Origin: CALKJU01 sp046349355
Lineage (GTDB): Bacteria; Pseudomonadota; Alphaproteobacteria; Geminicoccales; Geminicoccaceae
NCBI GenBank assembly: GCA_046349355.1
Contig: JAXMCM010000018.1
Coordinates: 186,001 to 250,000, forward strand
DNA length: 64,000 bases
Direction of reading: 5' to 3'
Below the pieces are notes generated by a model. The model worked only from the letters and a program-made list of their open reading frames with translations, did no database searches and had not been told where the DNA came from. This document shows, piece by piece, positions 34,057 to 42,895 of the stretch (its first letter is position 1; every line of letters starts with the position of its first letter). The position numbers were made by a program, and so were the translations under genes.

Positions 34057-37000
34057 TCAGCAGGAAGCGGCGAGCTTCGACAGGCTCTCGGCGGCGCGTC
34101 GCTCGAGGGCCCTGGCGCCCTGCCCCGCCGCCGTCGCCAGCGCCCGGCGGTACCAGACCTCGGCTTCCTCGACGCCCGACGGACCGCGCAGGCTGAGCAG
34201 CCAGCCGCGGCTGCGCTCGAGCTCCGGCCGCCACAGGCGCAGCGAGCTGCGGTCCATGTCGGCCAGCATGTGGTCGAGCTCGGCCAGCGCCTCGTCGAGC
34301 TGGCCGGCCTTGCCGAGCAGCTCGGCGTACATGCCGACGAAGAACGGCGAGTCCTCGCCGGTGCTGACCGAGCGGAAGCTGGCGAGCCCGTCCCTGACCA
34401 GCGCCAGGCCGTGCTCGGCGCTGCCGGACTGAGCCATGGACCAGCCGAGATAGATCGAGGCCTTGATGCGGTACCCGGAGAAGCCGTGCTCGGTGGCGAG
34501 GACCTGCATTTCCTCGGCGCGCCGGCGCAGGCCGGCGGCATCGCGCTCGAAGAAGGCCACCTGGCTCGCCGCCTCCAGTGCATGCACCCGGCTGGCGGCA
34601 TGGTCGGTCTGCGGCGCCCAGGCGAGCACCTGCGCCTCGCGCAGCCGGGCCTCCTCGCGCTCGCCGCTGAGCCAGGCGGCGATGGCGGCGTTGCCGAGGC
34701 CGCAGACCTTGGGGTCGTGGCCGCCATAGGTGGCGATCTCGCCGCCGCGCATCCCGGCTTCGTACAGCTTCAGCCCGGCCTGGATGTGCCGCCGGCAGGC
34801 GTCGAGATGGCCGAGGTTGAGCTGCGTCGCCCACTGGCAGTGATGCGCCTGCATCAGCAGGTCGCCGGCGTCGAGCCGGGCGGCCAGCCGTTCGAGGTGC
34901 TGGGCGCGGCGCTCCTGCTCGCGGAAGTCGGGCGAGATGAACCACCAGCCCCAGTGCGCGGTGAAGTGGTCGGGGCTCTCCGGCAGGCGGTCGGCGACGG
35001 CCAGCGCCTCGGCGTAGGTGCCGGCGACCTCGGCCGAGCCGGCGCCGCGCAGCAGGCTCTGGGCCGGCCCGCGGCTGTTCAGCAGCTTGAGCGTGCGGGC
35101 CCGGTTGTTCTCGGTATCGGGCAGCGCCTTGAGGAGCTCGAGGCCGCGGCCGAGATGATCCACGGCCTCCTGGTTGGCCGACAGCGCCAGGGCCCGCTGG
35201 CCGGCCTTGAGCCACTGGTCGACGGCGGCGTCGAGCTCGCCCGCCTCGCTGAGGTGGAAGGCCAGGAGCTCGGGCTGGGTGGCGACCAGCTCGGGCTCGG
35301 AGCGGCGCAGGGCGCGGGCGATGCGGGCATGCAGCTCCTGCCGGCGCGGGCGCAGGAGGCTGCTGTAGGCGATGTCGCGGATCAGCGCGTGGCGGAAGCC
35401 GTACGTGGGAACCGGCGTCGCCCCACGCGCGATCACGTCGGCGTCGGCGAGGCGGACCAGGGCCGCGTCCAGCTCGGCCGGCGGCAGCTCGGCGACCTCG
35501 GCCAGCAGGCGGCGCGGGAACTCGCGGCCGACGCTGGCCGCGATCTGCGCCACCTCCTTGGCCGGCCCCAGCCGGTCGAGGCGGGCGAGCAGCGACTCCT
35601 GCAGCGTGGCCGGGATGCCCAGCGCCTCGAGCGAGGTGCGCGCCTCGCCCGCGTCCGGCGAGGACTCCAGCGCGCCGGCATCGATCACCGTGCGCGTCAG
35701 CTCCTCGAGGAACAGCGGGATGCCCTCGGTCTTGCGGATGATCTCGGTCTCGAGCCGCGGCGGCAGCGGCTGGCCGCCGGTCAGCCGGTCGATCAGCGCC
35801 CGGCTGGCGTCGGGCGGCAGCCGGCCGAGCGCGACGGTCGTCGTCGGCGCCCCCGGCAGGTCGTGCGCGAACTCCGGCCGCGAGGTCAGCACCAGCAGGA
35901 TGCGCGCGCCGGCGATCGACGGGGCCAGCAGGTCGAGCAGCTCGAGCGAGGTCGGGTCGATCCAGTGGGCGTCCTCGACCAGCAGCAGCAGCGGCTGGCG
36001 CGATGCCAGCGTCCGCAGGTGGTCGACCATGGCGGCCAGCGTCAGCTCCTTCTGGCGCGACGGCAGCAGCCGGAGCGGGCCGTAGCGGCGCTCGAACGGC
36101 AGGGCCAGCAGCGCGGCGTAGAGCGGCGCCACCTGCGCCACCGGCACGCCGGCGTCGTCGAGCAGCGCCTCGAGCTTGTCGAGGCGGTCGTCCGGGCCGT
36201 CGTCGGGCAGGAAGCCGGCGGCGCGCTGCAGGCCGACGACGACCGGCTGCAGCGTGCTCTGGGTGGTGAACGGCGAGCACTGGCAGCGGACGAGGCGGAC
36301 CGGCTCCCGCTCGATCGCGTCCTGCACGGCACGCAGCAGCCGCGACTTGCCGATGCCGGGCTCGCCGACGATGTGCACGGCCTGGCCCTGGCCGGCGCGG
36401 GCCCGCTCCCACAGCTCCAGGATCGTGGCGAGCTCGGCGTCGCGGCCGACCAGCGGCGGCAGGTCCGGCGTCGCCTCGAAGCGGGTGAGATTATCGCGGG
36501 CGCGGATCACCTGCAGGATGTGGACGGGTTCGCTGACCCCCCGCATCGGATGCCGGCCGAGGTCCTTGGTCTCGAAGCGGTTCGTCGCCAGGGCCCAGGT
36601 CGTGCCGGTGATGATGACGCGGCCCGGCTCGGCGTAGTTCTGGATGCGCGCGGCGACGTTCGAGGTGCCGCCGATGACCGCCAGCGGGTCGATGTGGACG
36701 CCGGTCTGCTGGGTGCCGATCACCACCGTGCCGGTGTGCACGCCGATGCGGACGTCGAGGTCGATGTGGCCGTCGCGGTTCCAGGCGCCGTCGAGCGAGC
36801 GCGCCGCCGGGCCGATCTCGAGGCCGGCCATGATGGCGCGGACGGCGTCGTCCTCCTTGGCCTGCGGATAGCCGAAATAGGCGAGGATGCCGTCGCCGAC
36901 GAACTGGGCGATGCAGCCGCCGTAGGACTCGATGATCTCGTTGGCCCGGCTGCGATAGGCCGCGTACAGCTCGCCCATGTCCTCGGGATCGAGCCGCTCG

Positions 37001-37266
37001 CTCAGCGCGGTCGAGCCGACGAGGTCGATGAAGGCCAGGGTGACGAGGCGGCGCTCCGGGGCGCTGGCGACCGGCTGGTCGCGGCCGCTGCGGCCGATCG
37101 GGCCGGGCCGCGGCTGCGGCAGGGTGCGGCCGCAGCCGCCGCAGAACAGGTCGCCCGGATCGTTGGCGGTGCGGCAGTGCTGGCAGATCAGCTGCAGCAG
37201 GGCGCCGCAGGCGCGGCAGTATTGCCGCGCGCCCCGGTTCTCCTCCTGGCAGCTCCAGCAGCGCAT
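34057..37266 (-). CDS. Class III adenylate/guanylate cyclase fused to AAA ATPase and TPR
   Basis: This 1,069-residue multidomain regulator starts with two zinc ribbons (CWSCQEENRGARQYCRAC and CQHCRTANDPGDLFCGGC, residues 3-46). A class III cyclase domain follows at about 70-250 (FIDLVGSTALSERLD with the metal Asp, FVGDGILAYFGYP, GTSNVAARIQNYA). Then comes an AAA-type ATPase (Walker A GEPGIGKS, about 285-292; VEDAHWIDPTSLELLDLL as Walker B). The rest (about 620-1069) is TPR-like. This architecture is common in proteobacteria and actinobacteria, where it is assumed to make cAMP or act as a STAND-type switch. It is first in the operon with ycaO 14 bases downstream, suggesting it senses or signals for that system. 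Confidence 0.9.
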   Translation of the reverse strand: MRCWSCQEENRGARQYCRACGALLQLICQHCRTANDPGDLFCGGCGRTLPQPRPGPIGRSGRDQPVASAPERRLVTLAFIDLVGSTALSERLDPEDMGELYAAYRSRANEIIESYGGCIAQFVGDGILAYFGYPQAKEDDAVRAIMAGLEIGPAARSLDGAWNRDGHIDLDVRIGVHTGTVVIGTQQTGVHIDPLAVIGGTSNVAARIQNYAEPGRVIITGTTWALATNRFETKDLGRHPMRGVSEPVHILQVIRARDNLTRFEATPDLPPLVGRDAELATILELWERARAGQGQAVHIVGEPGIGKSRLLRAVQDAIEREPVRLVRCQCSPFTTQSTLQPVVVGLQRAAGFLPDDGPDDRLDKLEALLDDAGVPVAQVAPLYAALLALPFERRYGPLRLLPSRQKELTLAAMVDHLRTLASRQPLLLLVEDAHWIDPTSLELLDLLAPSIAGARILLVLTSRPEFAHDLPGAPTTTVALGRLPPDASRALIDRLTGGQPLPPRLETEIIRKTEGIPLFLEELTRTVIDAGALESSPDAGEARTSLEALGIPATLQESLLARLDRLGPAKEVAQIAASVGREFPRRLLAEVAELPPAELDAALVRLADADVIARGATPVPTYGFRHALIRDIAYSSLLRPRRQELHARIARALRRSEPELVATQPELLAFHLSEAGELDAAVDQWLKAGQRALALSANQEAVDHLGRGLELLKALPDTENNRARTLKLLNSRGPAQSLLRGAGSAEVAGTYAEALAVADRLPESPDHFTAHWGWWFISPDFREQERRAQHLERLAARLDAGDLLMQAHHCQWATQLNLGHLDACRRHIQAGLKLYEAGMRGGEIATYGGHDPKVCGLGNAAIAAWLSGEREEARLREAQVLAWAPQTDHAASRVHALEAASQVAFFERDAAGLRRRAEEMQVLATEHGFSGYRIKASIYLGWSMAQSGSAEHGLALVRDGLASFRSVSTGEDSPFFVGMYAELLGKAGQLDEALAELDHMLADMDRSSLRLWRPELERSRGWLLSLRGPSGVEEAEVWYRRALATAAGQGARALERRAAESLSKLAASC

Positions 37267-37388
37267 GACGGACGGTTCCTGGCTCCCCTCGCGCCGGGAA
37301 GGTGACGATATACCGGCTCGTCCTCAAGCACGAGGCATGCCGACAGCCGATGTGCTGGGCGCGAACCGTTGCAGTCCGGTGTCGCCGG

Positions 37389-38288
37389 TCAGATGGCGGT
37401 GGCGAGCAACCCGGCCCCGAGCAGGACGATGAGGGAGGCGCCGGCGAGGTCGATGGCCAGCGCCACCCGCCCGCTGCCGCCCTCGAGCCGCCCGGCGAGG
37501 CGCTGGCGCGCGAACACCGCGGCGAGGCCGAGGCCGCCCATGGTCACGGCCATGCCCAGGGCGATCGCCCCGACCAGCAGCAGGCCGGTGCCCATGATGC
37601 CGTTGGCCATGGCGTAGAGCAGGATCAGCACCGAGCCGGTGCAGGGCACGAGGCCGACGGCGAACGACAGCAGGCCGCTCTCGTCGTGGCGGGCGCCGCA
37701 GCCGCAGGCGTGGCCATGGTGGTGATGTCCGTGGTCGTGGGCATGCGCGCCGCGGCGCAGGGCGCGCCACAGCATGGCGAGGCCGATCACCAGGATCGCC
37801 CCGTAGCTGACGATGCGGACGGCCGGGATCTCCGACGGCGCCCCGCCAAAGCCCCGGCGCAGCAGGAAGTCGGCGAACAGGACGACGACGATGGCCGACA
37901 GGACGTGGACGACGGCGATCTGCACGCCCATCAGCAGGCCGCGCAGGATGCGGGCGTCGCGCGACAGGAAATAGGTGGTGACCACCAGCTTGCCGTGGCC
38001 GGGGCCGGCGGCGTGGACGACGCCGTAGGCGAAGGCGAGCAGCAGGCCCAGCAGCAGCGGCGCCGTCGTCTGCCCGTCGCGGATCGCCCGCATCTGCTGG
38101 GCGATGGTGCGGTTGGCCTCGCGCTGGAAACCGATGACCGCATCGAAGGCCCGGCTGATCAGCCCCGGCTCGACGGCCTCGCGCACCGGCACCGCCGCCT
38201 CGGCCGCGGCGGCCTGCGCCGGCGACCACCAGCCGGCGAGCAGGGCCAGGACGGCGGCGAGCAGCAGCCAGCGCTCAGGACGACGCAC
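37389..38288 (-). CDS. RcnA-like nickel/cobalt (or zinc) exporter
   Basis: This 299-residue inner-membrane protein of the NicO/RcnA family has a signal-like N-terminus, the transport motif AYGVVHAAGPGHGKLVV, and a second half with GLVPCTGSVLILLYAMANG. Between them is a cytosolic His/Cys loop (HAHDHGHHHHGHACGCG) that would bind metal. Its first 14 bases overlap the DUF1007 gene upstream, and the pair follows zur, so zinc is a real alternative to nickel. DUF1007 plus this exporter next to Zur/Znu genes is a recurrent arrangement in alphaproteobacteria. Confidence 0.88.
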   Translation of the reverse strand: MRRPERWLLLAAVLALLAGWWSPAQAAAAEAAVPVREAVEPGLISRAFDAVIGFQREANRTIAQQMRAIRDGQTTAPLLLGLLLAFAYGVVHAAGPGHGKLVVTTYFLSRDARILRGLLMGVQIAVVHVLSAIVVVLFADFLLRRGFGGAPSEIPAVRIVSYGAILVIGLAMLWRALRRGAHAHDHGHHHHGHACGCGARHDESGLLSFAVGLVPCTGSVLILLYAMANGIMGTGLLLVGAIALGMAVTMGGLGLAAVFARQRLAGRLEGGSGRVALAIDLAGASLIVLLGAGLLATAI

Positions 38289-38865
38289 AGGTCAGGTCCA
38301 CCGACTGCGGGGCGACGGTACCGAAGTAGATCGGGTGCGCGGTGTCCTCGAACACCTGGAAGCGGCAGCCGGGCGGCGGCTCGCCGGAGAGCTTCACCGG
38401 GTCCTGCTCGGCCAGGAGGACATCGATGTAGTAGGTCTCGTCGTAGACGCCGAGCACCAGCGGGGCCGCCAGCGGATCGACCGGCTCGGGCAGCTCGAGG
38501 GTGAAGCTGTAGGTGACGATGCGGTCCGCCGCGGTGATGGCGAGGTCGCGGTAGCCCTTGGGCTGGATCATCGTCTCGCCGGACCACAGCCGGGTCAGCC
38601 AGGCGACGTCGCCCAAGGCCTCGAAGGCGTCGTGCTCGACCGCCTTCGTCTCCTCGGCATCGAACAGGCCGTCGCCGTTGCGGTCGTACTCGTTGAGGAC
38701 GAAGTCGCTGAACAGGTCGTCGAACGTCCAGCGCATGGCGATGGCGTCGAGGCGGCCTTGCGCGAACTGCAGGTCGACCCGGGCGTCGATCCAGACATGC
38801 GGGTGGGCCGCCGCCGGCGAGGCGGCGAGCAGCGCCAGACCGAGTCCGGCCAGGGCCGTCCTCAT
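38275..38865 (-). CDS. DUF1007 periplasmic protein
   Basis: This 196-residue exported protein has a Sec signal (MRTALAGLGLALLAASPAAA) followed at once by HPHVWID, the DUF1007 start whose histidines could bind metal. An EF-hand-like loop is visible (DRNGDGLFDAEE, about residues 61-72). It ends in a Cys-containing DLTCASS. DUF1007 proteins are consistently linked to NicO-type metal exporters and sit in Zur-associated clusters, suggesting a periplasmic metal-handling role. Its ATG overlaps the stop of zur by four bases (ATGA). Confidence 0.87.
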   Translation of the reverse strand: MRTALAGLGLALLAASPAAAHPHVWIDARVDLQFAQGRLDAIAMRWTFDDLFSDFVLNEYDRNGDGLFDAEETKAVEHDAFEALGDVAWLTRLWSGETMIQPKGYRDLAITAADRIVTYSFTLELPEPVDPLAAPLVLGVYDETYYIDVLLAEQDPVKLSGEPPPGCRFQVFEDTAHPIYFGTVAPQSVDLTCASS

Positions 38866-39362
38866 GCCGCCATCGCCCGGCAGCGGGCGCAGGTCCCGGC
38901 GACCTCGACGCGCTCGCTCTCGGCATGGAAGCCGGCGGCCTGGACGCGGCGGTCGAGCACGGCCGAGACCTCGCGGTCGGCGAACTCGGCGACCTCGCGG
39001 CAGGCCCGGCAGATCAGGAAGTAGGCGCGGTGGTCGGTGGCCGGCGCGCGGCAGCCGATGAAGGCGTTCAGGCTGTCGAGGCGGTGGACGAGGCCGTGGT
39101 CGGTGAGGAAATCGAGCGCGCGATAGACGGTGGGCGGCGCCACCGGGCCGCGCTCGCGGGCGAGCAGGTCCATCAGCTGGTAGGCGCCGACGGCGGCGTG
39201 GCTGGTCCAGATCAGCTCGAGGACGCGGCGGCGCAGGTCGGTGAGCCGCGCGCCCTTGGCGCGGCAGATCCGGTCGGCCTCGTCGAGCGCGCCATCGACG
39301 CAGGCGCCATGGTCGTGCGCCGACGGCGGGAACGGATCGGTCAGGGACGACGGCTGGGCCAA
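38862..39362 (-). CDS. zur: Zinc uptake regulator Zur (Fur family)
   Basis: This 166-residue Fur-family repressor senses zinc. The winged helix has RLTDLRRRVLELIWTS, then APPTVYRALDFLTDHGLVHRL as recognition helix and wing. The structural zinc site CRAC (CxxC, residues ~127-130) and CARC near the end are present, and DHRAYFLICRAC matches Zur better than Fur. It sits between znuB and the DUF1007/exporter pair on one strand, with ATGA coupling to DUF1007. Only 55 bases separate it from znuB, so all may be one transcript from the znuC promoter under the Zur box at 40998-41020. Confidence 0.9.
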   Translation of the reverse strand: MAQPSSLTDPFPPSAHDHGACVDGALDEADRICRAKGARLTDLRRRVLELIWTSHAAVGAYQLMDLLARERGPVAPPTVYRALDFLTDHGLVHRLDSLNAFIGCRAPATDHRAYFLICRACREVAEFADREVSAVLDRRVQAAGFHAESERVEVAGTCARCRAMAA

Positions 39363-39417
39363 GGCGGTCCCTCCTGCGTGAACCCGATATAGGGCCGGGG
39401 CGGGCGTTCCGCCACGC

Positions 39418-40206
39418 TCACTGCTCCTGCGGCACGAGCTGGGCGGCGGCGAACAGCGTGACCGCCACCGCCACCACCGCCGGTCCGGCAGGCCAGTCGA
39501 GCTGCCAGGAGGCGGCGAGCCCGGCGATGACGGCGACGACGCCGACGAGCGTGGCGACCATGGCCATCCGCTCCGGCGTGGCCGCCAGCCGCCGTGCCGT
39601 CGCCGCCGGGATCACCAGCAGCGAGATGATCAGCAGGATGCCCACGACCTTCATGCCGGCGGCGATCACCGCGGCGACGAGCAGGGTGAGCAGGAGGCGC
39701 ATGCGCGCCACCGGCACGCCCTCGACGGCGGCGATGTCGGCATCGACCGAGAGCGACAGCAGCGGTCGCCAGTAGCGCACGAGCACGGCGAGGACGATGG
39801 CCAGCATCACGGCGATCAGGCCGAGGTCGCCGCGCGAGACGGCGAGCACGTCGCCGAACAGGTAGCCCATGAGGTCGACGCGCACCGTCTCGACCATGCC
39901 GAGCACGATCAGGCCGACCGCCAGGGCACCGTGCGCCAGGATGCTGAGGGCGCTGTCGACCGGCAGCGTGCGCTGGCGCTCGAGCAGGGCCAGGAGCAGC
40001 GCCATCAGCAGCGCGAACAGGACGACGCCGAGCATGACGTCGATGTGCAGCACGATGCCGAAGACGATGCCGAGCAGGGCCGAGTTGGCCAGCGCCTCGC
40101 CGAAGTAGGCCATCCGCCGCCAGACGACGAAGGTGCCGAGCGGTCCGGCCATGGCGGCGACGCCGATGCCGCCGAGCACGGCGCGGACGAGGAAGTCGTC
40201 GAGCAT
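39418..40206 (-). CDS. znuB: Zinc ABC importer permease ZnuB
   Basis: This 262-residue inner-membrane permease of the ABC-3 (metal) family forms the channel of the ZnuABC zinc importer. It has about seven to eight helices, beginning FLVRAVLGGIGVAAMAGPLG. It contains the family segments RMAYFGEALANSALLGI and VVGILLIISLLVIPAATARRLA. It shares one base with the znuC stop (TGATG), so the two are translationally coupled. Zinc rather than manganese is inferred from Zur, the His-rich ZnuA and the Zur box. Confidence 0.93.
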   Translation of the reverse strand: MLDDFLVRAVLGGIGVAAMAGPLGTFVVWRRMAYFGEALANSALLGIVFGIVLHIDVMLGVVLFALLMALLLALLERQRTLPVDSALSILAHGALAVGLIVLGMVETVRVDLMGYLFGDVLAVSRGDLGLIAVMLAIVLAVLVRYWRPLLSLSVDADIAAVEGVPVARMRLLLTLLVAAVIAAGMKVVGILLIISLLVIPAATARRLAATPERMAMVATLVGVVAVIAGLAASWQLDWPAGPAVVAVAVTLFAAAQLVPQEQ

Positions 40207-40985
40207 CAGGGGGCGGTGCCGTGCGGATGGTGGTGGTGATGATGGCCCGACGGATGGTGGTGCTCGTGGTGGGCGAGGTCGTGGCGGTAGAGCGCCACCA
40301 GCTCGGCGAGGCGCGGGCCGAACAGGCGGACGAAGGACGGGTCGCGCGCCACCTCGACCGGGTGGCCCTCGCAGCAGACATGGCCCTCGATGCAGACGAC
40401 GCGGTCGGTGCGGGCCATGACCAGGTGCAGGTCGTGACTGACCATCAGCACGCCGGCACCCGTGCGGTCGCGGACCTCGCCGATCAGGGCGTAGAGCTCG
40501 GCCTGGCCGTTGACGTCGACGCCGGCCACCGGCTCGTCGAGGACGAGCAGGTCGGGCTCGTGCAGCAGCGCCCGGGCGAGCAGGACGCGGCTCAGCTCGC
40601 CGCCGGACAGCGCCGCCATCTGCCGGCCGCGGATGTCGTCGAGGCCGACGCGGTCGAGCAGGGCGACGAGCCGGTCGGCCGGAGCGGCGGCGCCAAGGGT
40701 GAGGAAACGGCCGACGGTCAGCGGCAGGACCGGATCGATGCGCAGGTGCTGCGGGGCGTAGCCGATGCGGACGCCCGGACGGCGCTCGACCGTGCCGCGG
40801 TCGGGCCGGGTCAGGCCTAGCAGCAGCCGGACCAGCGTCGACTTGCCGGCACCGTTGGGCCCGATCAGGGTGACGATCTCGCCCGGTGCGACGGCGAGAT
40901 CGACCCCGTCGAGGATCGCCCGGCCGTGGCGGCCGAGGCCGAGCCCGCGACCGGCGACGAGCGGCTGCACCGGTGAGCTGCGCAA
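40206..40985 (-). CDS. znuC: Zinc ABC importer ATPase ZnuC
   Basis: This ATPase of 259 residues powers the zinc importer. Walker A is IGPNGAGKSTLV, the signature is LSGGELSRVLLARAL, Walker B is LLVLDEPVAGVD, and the switch histidine is in VSHDLHLVM. The C-terminus carries a His-rich tail (HHEHHHPSGHHHHHHPHG), common in ZnuC. TTG 40983-40985 is the longest reasonable start; GTG 40968-40970 is the alternative and leaves a more normal leader after the Zur box. It is divergent from znuA. Confidence 0.93.
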   Translation of the reverse strand: MRSSPVQPLVAGRGLGLGRHGRAILDGVDLAVAPGEIVTLIGPNGAGKSTLVRLLLGLTRPDRGTVERRPGVRIGYAPQHLRIDPVLPLTVGRFLTLGAAAPADRLVALLDRVGLDDIRGRQMAALSGGELSRVLLARALLHEPDLLVLDEPVAGVDVNGQAELYALIGEVRDRTGAGVLMVSHDLHLVMARTDRVVCIEGHVCCEGHPVEVARDPSFVRLFGPRLAELVALYRHDLAHHEHHHPSGHHHHHHPHGTAP

Positions 40986-40997
40986 GGGATTGCGTCC

Positions 40998-41020
40998 GAA
41001 CTGTTATGGTATATCATTTC
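40998..41020. promoter_or_regulatory. Zur box between znuC and znuA
   Basis: A 23-base near-palindrome beginning GAACTGTTATGG and ending ATCATTTC sits in the divergent promoter region. It has the GAAxTG...CAxTTC ends and TAT/ATA core seen in alphaproteobacterial Zur operators. It should repress both znuCB(zur...) and znuA when zinc is sufficient. Confidence 0.8.
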
Positions 41021-41061
41021 ATCGCCGTCGCACCCTAGCATGCCGGCCGCGGAGACTGCCA

Positions 41062-42006
41062 GTGCGCTTGCCCCTCGCCCTCGCCGCCACGATCCTCGCC
41101 GGGACCGCCTTCGCCGGACAGGATGCGCTGGCCGCACCCGCCGTCGTCACCACGATCCAGCCGATCCACTCGCTGGCCGCGGGCGTGATGGCCGGCATCG
41201 GCGAGCCGGTGCTGCTGGTGCCGCCCGGCAACTCGCCGCACTCGTTCCAGATGAAGCCGTCGCAGGCGGCGGCCCTGCAGGCGGCCGACGTCGTCTTCTG
41301 GGTCGGCGAGCCGCTGGAGGCGTTCCTCGAGAAGCCGCTGGCGTCGCTGCGCCCGGAGACCCGGGTGGTCGAGCTGATCGAGGCGCCGGGCGTCAGGCTG
41401 CTGCAGCCGCGCGAGGGCGGCGCCTGGGAGCCGCATGTCCACGAAGGCGAGGACGACCACGACCACGGGCATGGCCACGAGGAGGTCGACGCGCACATCT
41501 GGCTGGGGCCGGACAATGCGCGGGCGATCGCCCTGGCGATGGCCGAAACGCTGGCCGGTGCCGATGCCGCGAACGCCGGGCACTACCGCGCCAACGCGCA
41601 GGCCCTCGTCGCGCGGATCGATGCGCTGGAAGGCGAGCTCCGGCAGGAGCTCGCGCCGGTGCAGGCCAAGCCCTTCATCGTGCTGCACGACGCCTACGCC
41701 TATTTCGAGCAGGCCTTCGACCTGACCGCGGTGGGCTCGATCACGGTGAGCCCGGAGCGGCCGCCGGGGGCGCAGCGGCTGGCCGAGCTGCGCGCCAAGA
41801 TCGAGCGGCAGGACGCGACCTGCGTCTTCGCCGAGCCGCAGGCCAGCCCGGAGCTGGTGGCGACGCTGGTCGAGGGCACCGGGGCCGGGACCGGCACCCT
41901 CGACCCGGAAGGCAGCAGCGCCATCCCGACCGGTCCGGACGCCTGGTTCGCGCTGATGCGCGGCAACGCCCGCGAGCTGGTCACCTGCCTGTCGCGGAGC
42001 AGCTGA
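41062..42006 (+). CDS. znuA: Zinc ABC importer substrate-binding protein ZnuA
   Basis: This 314-residue periplasmic zinc-binding protein (cluster A-I) has a Sec signal of about 25 residues (LALAATILAGTAFAGQDALAAP). Metal-ligand histidines are seen in IQPIHSLAAGVM, NSPHSFQMKPSQ and DAHIWLGPDNA, and the aspartate/His region is FIVLHDAYAYFE. The His/Asp-rich loop HEGEDDHDHGHGHEE is the ZnuA hallmark that helps capture zinc. GTG 41062 follows GGAGAC at good spacing. It is divergent from znuC under a shared Zur box and convergent with the EamA transporter. Confidence 0.94.
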   Translation: MRLPLALAATILAGTAFAGQDALAAPAVVTTIQPIHSLAAGVMAGIGEPVLLVPPGNSPHSFQMKPSQAAALQAADVVFWVGEPLEAFLEKPLASLRPETRVVELIEAPGVRLLQPREGGAWEPHVHEGEDDHDHGHGHEEVDAHIWLGPDNARAIALAMAETLAGADAANAGHYRANAQALVARIDALEGELRQELAPVQAKPFIVLHDAYAYFEQAFDLTAVGSITVSPERPPGAQRLAELRAKIERQDATCVFAEPQASPELVATLVEGTGAGTGTLDPEGSSAIPTGPDAWFALMRGNARELVTCLSRSS

Positions 42007-42013
42007 GCCCGGC

Positions 42014-42895
42014 TCAGGCAGCGAGGCGCTGGCGCGATTCGCGGTAGGCGATGTAGGCGACGCTGCCGCAGATCATGCAGCCGCCGACGATCACCCAGAC
42101 GTCGGGGATCTCGGCGAAGGCCAGCCAGCCGATCAGCGAGGCCCAGACCAGCTTGGTGAAGTCGGCCGGCATGACCTGCGAGGTGTCGCCGTGGCGGAGC
42201 GCCTGGGCGATCGACATCTGGGTGACGCTGCCGAGGCTGCCGATGACCGCCAGGACCAGCAGCTGGGTCAGGCTCGGCCACTGCCAGAACGGGATGGCAG
42301 CCACCAGCGTGATCGGGGTCAGGAACAGCGCGGCGTAGACGGTGATCGACAGGCTGGTCTCGGTCCGCGACAGGATCTTGATGTCGACCAGCGCCGCGGC
42401 CCAGGCGACCGACGACAGGATGATGAGGCCGGCGCCGAGCGACAGCCCGCTGGTCGCCGGCCGGATGATGACCAGGGCCCCGGCGAAGCCGACCAGCAGG
42501 CCGATGATCCGCCGCGGGCCGACGCGGTCGCGCAGGACCAGGGCCGCCAGGATCGTGGCGAACAGCGGCGAGGTGAAGGCCAGGGCCGCGACCTCGGCCA
42601 GCGGCGTGATCGACACCGCGTAGAAGAAGCTGAGCATGGCGACGGCGTTGAGCACGCCGCGCAGGCCGTGCAGGGCGAAGCGGCTGGTCTTGAGCGACCC
42701 GGCGCCGGCGCGGAGCAGCATCGGCACCAGGGCGACGAGGCCGAACAGGTTGCGGAAGAAGGCGATCTCGAAGGCGTGCAGCTCGGCCGAGGTGCCGCGG
42801 ATCATCGCGTTCATCGACGACGAGCACAGCGCCGCCAGCAGCATCCAGGCGATGCCGTGGAACGCCGGCCGCGCGCCGGTCGCCGTCGTGCTCAG
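42014..42895 (-). CDS. EamA/DMT-family transporter
   Basis: This polytopic membrane protein of about 293 residues has ten predicted helices in two EamA repeats: GIAWMLLAALCSSSMNAM... with AFFRNLFGLVALVPMLL, then the second repeat LGAGLIILSSVAWAAALVDI. It is probably a metabolite exporter; the substrate is unknown. The start is unclear. The frame that gives a complete first helix begins at CTG 42893-42895, overlapping the upstream stop as CTGA. The first ATG (42842-42844) lies inside helix 1 and would truncate it. It is translationally close to the ThDP enzyme upstream. Confidence 0.82.
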   Translation of the reverse strand: MSTTATGARPAFHGIAWMLLAALCSSSMNAMIRGTSAELHAFEIAFFRNLFGLVALVPMLLRAGAGSLKTSRFALHGLRGVLNAVAMLSFFYAVSITPLAEVAALAFTSPLFATILAALVLRDRVGPRRIIGLLVGFAGALVIIRPATSGLSLGAGLIILSSVAWAAALVDIKILSRTETSLSITVYAALFLTPITLVAAIPFWQWPSLTQLLVLAVIGSLGSVTQMSIAQALRHGDTSQVMPADFTKLVWASLIGWLAFAEIPDVWVIVGGCMICGSVAYIAYRESRQRLAA

